Origin: Balaenoptera acutorostrata
Taxonomy: Eukaryota > Chordata > Mammalia > Artiodactyla > Balaenopteridae
NCBI RefSeq assembly: GCF_949987535.1
Contig: NC_080067.1
Span: 8,060,001 to 8,124,000 of the forward strand
DNA length: 64,000 nucleotides
Direction of reading: 5' to 3'
Notes under the pieces: model-generated
The model's database searches: none
Told to the model about the DNA's origin: nothing
Seen by the model: only the letters and a program-made list of their open reading frames with translations
Shown here: in pieces, positions 54,359 through 64,000 of the stretch
Numbering within the stretch: position 1 is the first letter of the stretch
Layout: the number at the start of each line of letters is the position of its first letter
Program-made: the position numbers and the translations under genes

Positions 54359-55152
54359 TGCTATGGACTGAATTGTGTACCTGCAAATTTCATATGTTGA
54401 AGCCCTAACCCCCAGTGTGATGGTATTTGAGATGGGGTCTTTGGGAGGTAATTTGGTTTAGATGGGGTCATGAGGGTGGGGTCCTCAAGATGGGATTAAT
54501 GCCTCTATAAGAATAGACCAGGGCTTCCCTGGTGGTGCAGTGGTTGAGAGTCTGCCTGCCGATGCAGGGGACACGGGTTTGAGCCCTGGTCTGGGAAGAC
54601 CCCACATGCCACGGAGTGACTGGACCCATGAGCCACAACTACTGAGCCTGCGCATCTGGAGCCTGTGCCCCACAACAAGAGAGGCCACGATAGTGAGAGG
54701 CCCGCGCACCGCAATGAAGAGTGGCCCCCGCTTGCCGCAACTGGAGAAAGCCCTCGTGCAGAAATGAAGACCGAACACAGCCATAAATAAAATAAAATAA
54801 AATAAAATAAAATAAAATAAAAGAAAGAAAGAGCAGCTCACTCTCAAGCATGGTATCATTGCAGTGCCATTAAAAAAAAAAAAAAAAAAAAGAATAGACC
54901 AGAGCGCCCTCTCTCTTATTCGCCACCCACCCCAATCTCTCTCTCCCTCCCCTCACTGTATGAAGGCCACGTGAGGATGAGGAGAGAAGACAGCCGTCTA
55001 CAAGCCAGGAAGAGAGCCCTCACCAAGAATCAAATTGGCTGAAAGCTTGATCTTGGACTTCCCAGCCATCAGGACAGTGAGAAATAAATTCCCATTGTTG
55101 AAGCCATCCAGTTTATGATATTTTCTTATAGCTGCCTGAGTAGACTAACACA
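54359..55152 (+). mobile_element. Solo LTR, ERVL-MaLR type, with a SINE inside
   Basis: Begins tgctatggactgaattgtgta and ends gagtagactaacaca (TG...CA), flanked by the 5-bp duplication ccatc at 54354-54358 and 55153-55157. Inner phrases (ccctaacccccagtgtgatgg, gaggtaatttggtttagatgg, cttgatcttggacttcccagcc) and an AATAAA signal at 55083 fit MLT1/MST-like MaLR LTRs. Without the SINE it is about 410 bp. No internal viral sequence accompanies it. Confidence 0.88.
54522..54889 (+). mobile_element. CHR-type SINE with a transduced-looking 3' segment
   Basis: ggcttccctggtggtgcagtgg, a B box gggtttgagcc with one change, the CHR body, then (aaaat)n to 54821 and agaaagaaa. A 41-bp unrelated segment (54831-54871) and a second A tail (54872-54889) follow. 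The 13-bp duplication aagaatagaccag is at 54509-54521 and 54890-54902. Inserted into the older LTR. Confidence 0.95.
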
Positions 55153-55157
55153 CCATC

Positions 55158-58435
<3,278 letters not shown>

Positions 58436-58599
58436 CTAACGGTAACCTCTTAACATACTTTAGATTGACAATATCCAAAATACTCTTCTTGACACATCCA
58501 GCTCAACTCAACAAACAGGTATTGGAGAAGGGTGAAGAAAGCAGTATTTTTTGAGCAGTAATACATTCCAGACCTTGGGCCACACGTTAACATAATTAA

Positions 58600-58870
58600 A
58601 ATAAATAATAATAACAATAACAACAATAGGCAACACTTACTGAATGCTCACTGTGTAGCAGACATTGTCCTAAGAACTTAGCTTAGATTGTTTCACTTAC
58701 TCAGAACATCTTCCACCGTAGACGACGATGTTAACATAGCAGACAGTACATAGTAGGCAGTATTAGCAGAGGCAGAAACTAAGTCTCAGTGGGAAAAGTA
58801 ACTCATCCATGATCATCTTGCCAACAGTTGCAGAGACGATTCTGAACACAAGTATAATTTACAGTCCATA
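58600..58870 (-). repeat. MIR SINE, antisense
   Basis: ggcaacacttactgaatgctc, actgtgtagcagacattgtcctaagaac, cagaggcagaaactaagtctcag and aaaagtaactcatcc are reverse MIR. Confidence 0.82.
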
Positions 58871-59755
58871 TTCTTTTCATTTATTTTTTATCCGATAGTA
58901 CTCTATTCCATGTACAAAAGTTTTACTAATCTCCGTATGGATATGAAACTGATCCTTGCCCTGAAGGTGTTTGTATTCACAAAATACCAGAAGTTTCTTG
59001 TTTGGATTTCTAGGTTAAACTCCCCATTCCATTTAAATGGAAGATATAATCATTTTCAACCATTCCTTACATCATCCTTTTAATATATTTTTATTTTATG
59101 TTTATTTTATATTTGTATTTATTTTATATTTATATTATATTTTACTATCTATTTATCAAACTTTTTACAATATATGACATCCTTGTGAGGGCTGGTCAAA
59201 GGACAAAGCCACAGACATGTGGACCATCTAGAGTTCAATCCTGCCGCCTATGAATAAACTTCTCAGAGTCTGTCACATAGTTCCTGGGTTAAATATCATT
59301 AAAGCACTGGAAAAGGTTATCTTTAATTTGTCTTAGAGTTGAGTATGACCAAGTTATGGGGAATTTTGGGATTGGTGCATACATGTAAGTGTGATGAAGG
59401 CTGATAATTTTCTGCCCTGGTGACTCCAACAGAAACATATTTGTCTGTGGGACTTTGTTCTTAAGGAGTGTCGTGATTCAGTGACAAAGATCAAAGGAAA
59501 GAATTTGGGAAGTAAGTACCCCAAAGAGAATAGGAATTCAAGGAGCTAGGGAACAAATGCTAAGCTCTGAGTTACATAATTTTTAAATGAATTGGAGTAC
59601 TCTTTACAGTTAACGTAAACCATTGCAAGTACGTGGAATCGTGTCATGTGAGGTTAAGAACTTGTTGGTATCATGATCGTAATGCTAACAATAATAAAGA
59701 TTACAATAATGTGCACTTTATATTTGTAGATCATGTTTACTTTTCACTTCACATC
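58871..59755. other. Intron, nothing identified
   Basis: AT-rich, with a (ttttattt)-type stretch near 59090-59150. No open frame above 60 codons. Confidence 0.45.
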
Positions 59756-59760
59756 ACATT

Positions 59761-60360
59761 TGAAGGAGAATTCTAAGATGCCCCCTCCCAATCCCCTGCC
59801 ACCACCCTCACTCTCCTCTGATCTCTTCCCCTTGGGTAAGGGTGGATCCCCTGAGCATGATGAGATATGAAGGTGTGATCACGTTACAGCATAGGGGTAA
59901 AGAGAGATGATCTGCGTGGCCTGCCCTCGTCAGGTGAGCCCTTTAAAGCAGACCTTTCTTCATCTGGTGTTAAGGGATTGGAAAGTAGTGAGGCATGCTC
60001 TGCCTGGCCTGGAAGGAAGCAACTGCGTATTATGGGGAGGGCCACACGGCCGGGAACGGCGGGCAGCCTCTAGTTGCTGAGAACGACCCCTCACTGACAT
60101 CTCGCGAGAAATGGAGACCTTAGTCCCACAACCATAAAGAAATTTGCTCAACGGCCACATGAGATTGGAAGAGAATCCTGGGCTCCAGGACGGACCACAA
60201 GCTGACACCTTGATTTCAACCTTCTGAGGCCCTGAGCAGAGACTTCAGCTAAGGTAGATCTGGACTTCTGACCTATAGAAACTATGAGATAATAAACAAG
60301 TATTGTTTTAAGCTGATGTGTTAGCGGTAATTGGCTATGCAGCAATAAAAAACTAATACA
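59761..60360 (+). mobile_element. Solo LTR, probable MaLR/ERVL type
   Basis: Starts tgaaggagaattctaagatg and ends gcaataaaaaactaataca, with the 5-bp duplication acatt at 59756-59760 and 60361-60365. An AATAAA signal lies at 60291. Phrases agctgacaccttgatttcaacc and gaaactatgagataataaac are common to MaLR LTRs. About 600 bp and GC-rich in the middle. No internal viral genes are nearby. Confidence 0.8.
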
Positions 60361-60474
60361 ACATTTAGTAAGTCATCTGGTTCTCATTATAGCCTGTGAG
60401 ATGAGATAATACAGGAATTCTGACAAAACAGATTACTATCACATTATTATAGATAACACTATGTTCTTAATATG

Positions 60475-60690
60475 AACGCAGTGCTGTTCTACGACCTTTA
60501 CAATCATAATCTCATTGACTCCTTACAACAATGCTAAGAGGTAAGTATTTTTATTAATCCCTTTTACAGATGAGAAAATTGAGGCAGAAAAGACATCAAG
60601 TGATCTGCCCAGGATCACACATGATGAACTAAAGCTCAAGATTAAACCCCTCAGCTAGTTAGTGAAAGAGCAAGACCTGGATTCAAGTCT
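60475..60690 (-). repeat. MIR SINE, antisense
   Basis: gacctttacaatcataatctcattgactcc, taagaggtaagtatttttatta, cccttttacagatgagaaaattgaggc and tgcccaggatcacac are reverse MIR. Confidence 0.9.
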
Positions 60691-61596
60691 CTTAAGTTCC
60701 AATTCTGTGCTTTGGGTTTTGGTGCCTCAACAGAGACCAATCACATCTCAGATCTGGAAGCAAGTTCTAGGTGACTCAAAAAGAAAACATTAATTGTTCT
60801 AGACTATTGTGAATGATCTAACTTATTAAGACGATGTTATTAGAAGTCATTTTTGTCAAAAAATAAAAATATTAAAATACTTCCATTGTTAATACTGAGA
60901 ATATGAAAGGATGAAGCTAGTCGATAAGCCACTCACAAAGGATGAACACAATCCCAAGGTGATTTCCACTGCAGAGTAAAAATGCTATCATGGCAAAAAG
61001 TACCGATGCATCCCTGAAGTATGGCCACCAAAGGGGGCTGGGAGCTCAGGGGAATGCCATGAAGTTGTTAGGGTAGCAGGTGACCTTTTCATTCTTTCTC
61101 TTTAACTTTCTAGACTCGTGTATTTGTGCATTAGCCAAGCAATTTAACAGCTTAGACCAGCAGCTGTTGAAATAAAGCAGTCAATAAGTAGTTCATTATC
61201 AAATTGAAGGAATAAATGCCTTTGTGTATTTACTAACTGATCACCAGGTTCTACCACGGATTTTACAGAAAATCCACTGCCACCATCCACATACCTGGGG
61301 TGCTCTCCTGAATGGAGGAATGGAAGAAATGATTGATTGGTCTTTGGTTGATTGATACAGTAAACATTTTTAAAGCTATGTGGTTGACTGAAGAATAAAA
61401 TAGAGGTGCAGACTTCTGAACAGAAAAGATATTTTCTTGGATGAGTCATTACAAAATATTAGTTTAGAAAGCTTTTTAAAAAATAATCTGTTACTCAACT
61501 GAGTTAATTGGATGAAAAGAAGATGTGCTTATTTTTAAGTTTAAAAAGAAGTAATGGTAAGACTTTTAAACACAAAGAATGTTAACAGCAAAAGAA
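60691..61596. other. Intron, nothing identified
   Basis: No clear repeat or gene. The 101-codon minus frame at 61144-61449 has no domain. Confidence 0.45.
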
Positions 61597-61611
61597 TAAA
61601 AGCTATCTTTT

Positions 61612-61910
61612 TTTTTTTTAATGTTTATTTATTTATTTATTTATTTTTGGCTGTGTTGGGTCTTCGTTTCTGTGCGAGGGCTTTCTCTAGTTGCGGCAAG
61701 CCGGGGCCACTCTTCATCGTGGTGCGTGGGCCTCTCACTATCACGGCCTCTCTTGTTGCAGAGCACAGGCTCCAGACACGCAGGCTCAGTAGTTGTGGCT
61801 CACGGGCCTAGTTGCTCCGCGGCATGTGGGATCTTCCCAGACCAGGGCTCGAACCCGTGTGCCCTGCATTAGCAGGCAGACTCTCAACCACTGTGCCACC
61901 AGGGAAGCCC
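61612..61910 (-). mobile_element. CHR-type SINE
   Basis: Antisense copy: T-rich and (attt)n tail at 61612-61646, CHR body, B box complement ggctcgaaccc near 61847 and the end agggaagccc at 61910. Direct repeats taaaagctatctttt (61597-61611) and taaaacctatctttt (61911-61925) differ at one base. The target duplication directly abuts the tail, with no extra segment. Confidence 0.94.
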
Positions 61911-62082
61911 TAAAACCTATCTTTTAAATTTATGGATACAAATATATTTTTGAAGTACTTGAGTACTTTCAGGTTTATTTTCAGGGAAAAAACCTAGATA
62001 TGTATTATATTCTAAGATTTCTAGGACTATGGTATCATATAAGGACTGTAGGTTTGAGTGAGTGATGAGTATTATTTTTATT

Positions 62083-62361
62083 TATTTATTTATTTATTTA
62101 TTTATGGCCGTGTTGGGTCTTCGTTTCTGTGCGAGGGCTTTCTCTAGTTGCAGCAAGTGGGGGCCACTCTTCATCGCGGTGCGCGGGCCTCTCACTATCG
62201 CGGCCTCTTGTTGTGGAGCAGAGGCTCTAGACGCGCAGGCTCAGTAATTGTGGCTCATGGGCCCAGTTGCTTCGCGGCATGTGGGGTCTTCCCAGACCAG
62301 GGCTCAAACCCGTGTCCCCTGAATTGGCAGATTCTCAACCACTGTGCTACCAGGGAAGTCC
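62083..62361 (-). mobile_element. CHR-type SINE
   Basis: Second antisense CHR copy, only about 170 bp from the previous one, with a (attt)n tail, body and end cagggaagtcc at 62361. The direct repeat tgagtattatttttattta flanks it (from 62066 and from 62362) and runs into the T-rich tail, so the tail edge is approximate. Confidence 0.9.
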
Positions 62362-62384
62362 TGAGTATTATTTTTATTTATTTT

Positions 62385-62600
62385 TTAACTCTTTTAAAAA
62401 TTTTATTGAAGTATAGTTAATTTACAATGTATTTATTTATTTATTTATTTATTTTTAAAAACCTTTTATTCTATATTGGAGTATAGTTGGTTAACAATGT
62501 TGTGTTAGTTTCAGGGGTAGGGCAAAGTGATTCAGTTATACATATGCATGTAGCTATTCTTTTCCAAGTTCTTTCCCCATTTGGGTTATTACATAATTAT
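62385..62600 (-). mobile_element. Two stacked LINE-1 3' ends, antisense
   Basis: An L1 end (ttattgaagtatagttaatttacaatg, 62401-62429) breaks off in (attt)n, then a second L1 end begins (ttggagtatagttggttaac, ttgtgttagtttcag, gtgattcagttatacatatg). The second interrupted the first near the gttaatttacaatg phrase. Confidence 0.8.
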
Positions 62601-63770
62601 TTTTAGATAGCTGATTTTTTTTTAAAAACCTACTTTTCTCATACACATAATAATAGACATAGTTCTGCTGTACTGTGATTTACAAAACATATTTTCATGT
62701 TTATTAGTTTGTGTTGTTCCCATGCCAACTCTCTCAGGTGTACTATCGCTGACATTTTACTAATGACTCAGGAGATTTAAGGAAATTGTTTAAAGTCACG
62801 AAGATAGTAAGCAAGAGAGAAACAGGACATCTTTTGACAGGCAATTCCATTTTCTTTCCATTATCTTAAAGATTTACGGCATTTTCAAATATATTTTAGG
62901 GGCAATACCAATAGGTCAGTGCAGAGAAATGTATTTCCAATTTTAACCCTTAGATTCAATTCAGCATTGGCAGCGCTCAGGTGAAAGAATATTAAATCAG
63001 GGTCACAGAATTGAATGTGTGGGAATGAACTGTCTTTGATTCCGGAAATACGAGGATTAAGCATCTGTCCAGGGAGAACTGAGAAATCCCTCTGTGTTCT
63101 CTCCACTGATAAAGATGCGGTGGCAATGTAAATGTTCCCTTAACGGAAGGGCAGAAATGGGGAGCACACGTTCTTTCAGAGTGAGGGAAACACAGAATAA
63201 AATTAGATTGTGACGAGGGAAAAAAGAGCCTCCCAGATCTGGTGTTCCTCATAAAAGAACCACGGGGGCGAAGAGGAGATTCACCAACTATACTGGGTCC
63301 AGCTGCTCTTTCCCCTGTAGTTGTCTCACTTCCCATAAAGTTTTACACCTTCAGTGAATTAACTCAGTGACTCATTCAAATGTTGCAGTAAGAGTGTGGT
63401 CTCCTCCAGACCCTAACCCTAACCTTCCTAAAAGGCAGCAGTATGGTTTTCATTCTGAGATATCTAGAAAGTATAATGTTTTTCAACTTTATGTTGAAAA
63501 ATACATGAATATTCATTAATATAGAAATTTTTATATTTAACTTTTCTTGTTAATTCCATTTATTATCAACGTGCACAACTGTCTATAAGCACACATACAC
63601 ACAGTTTGAATCAGGAAAAATATTTCCAAAACCATAACGAATTGAGTCACACGAATTTAGCACTTAGAAATGTTAATGCCTCACGTATGTGTGTACGCAT
63701 AAGCAGTCTCTTGTGGCACATGGTGCTGGTATCATGTGAAATGAATAAACAAACAGGGTAATAGAGAATT
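62601..63770. other. Intron, nothing identified
   Basis: Contains the two-unit telomere-like phrase ccctaaccctaacc near 63411, too short to matter. Two overlapping minus frames (73 and 114 codons) have no domain. Confidence 0.45.
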
Positions 63771-63772
63771 AC

Positions 63773-63803
63773 CATATATACATACATACATACATACATA
63801 CAT
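63773..63803. repeat. (ATAC)n microsatellite
   Basis: About seven tetranucleotide units after an AT stretch. Confidence 0.92.
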
Positions 63804-64000
63804 GTGATTTACAGAATTTCAAAAAATTGATCATAATATACCCCACCAAAATGAGGCAGACTATAATTGAATTCTTTTATGATTCAGATCATGCTGAATT
63901 ATTTTGCAGGATAATCAGTTTACCTTGCTGTATTTAGGTTTTACACAAGCATTATGAAAATAAAGACAAATAATAGAGAGATAACTGTACGTGTTTTGTT

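Noticed and set aside
63411..63424. Telomere-like ccctaaccctaacc
   Set aside because: Only two units, expected by chance and not an interstitial telomere array.

Overview
This is mammalian genomic DNA, AT-rich and dominated by interspersed repeats. It almost certainly comes from a cetartiodactyl, most likely a cetacean. Five copies of a ~300 bp tRNA-derived SINE of the CHR type (5' end gcttccctggtgg, B box gggttcgagcc) and several short CHR-1-like copies sit beside LINE-1, L2, MIR, MER5-type hAT and MaLR-type LTR relics.

The only protein-coding gene I can support is an internal part of KCNH8 (Kv12.1, ELK-family voltage-gated K+ channel), on the minus strand. Five coding exons lie in transcript order at 58121-58278 (S2 end to S3), 52451-52658 (S4-S5), 16443-16640 (pore helix, GFG selectivity filter, S6), 5660-5859 (S6 end and C-linker) and 4532-4781 (C-linker end and first part of the cyclic-nucleotide-binding homology domain). 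Splice phases join exactly, giving one open 1014-nt frame. All acceptors end in AG and all donors start with GT. Introns are about 5.5, 35.8, 10.6 and 0.9 kb. The N-terminal exons (PAS, S1) would lie beyond base 64000 and the rest of the C-terminus before base 1.

Region by region: 1-4531 is 3'-side intron with an antisense L1 tail and old MIRs. 4532-5859 holds two exons. 5860-16442 is intron with a CHR SINE, a long ancient antisense L1 and two short L1 tails. 16443-16640 is the pore exon. 16641-52450 is the largest intron; it holds a 6.9 kb full-length but dead L1 (21012-27918, 13-bp target-site duplication), a mariner MITE, another CHR SINE, an ancient L1 and a cluster of L2/L1/MIR. 52451-58278 holds two exons and a solo LTR with a SINE nested inside it. 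58279-64000 is intron with a second solo LTR, two CHR SINEs and stacked L1 ends.

I see no CRISPR array, operon, viral gene set or new multi-gene system. The most interesting signals concern mobile-element biology and splicing. Three of the five CHR SINEs have target-site duplications that enclose extra, mutually unrelated sequence after the first A-rich tail, ending in a second A tail. The full-length L1 carries two diverged 3'UTR-like modules in tandem inside one target-site duplication. The S2-S3 exon has an uninterrupted pyrimidine-rich tract of about 130 nt directly upstream of its acceptor.
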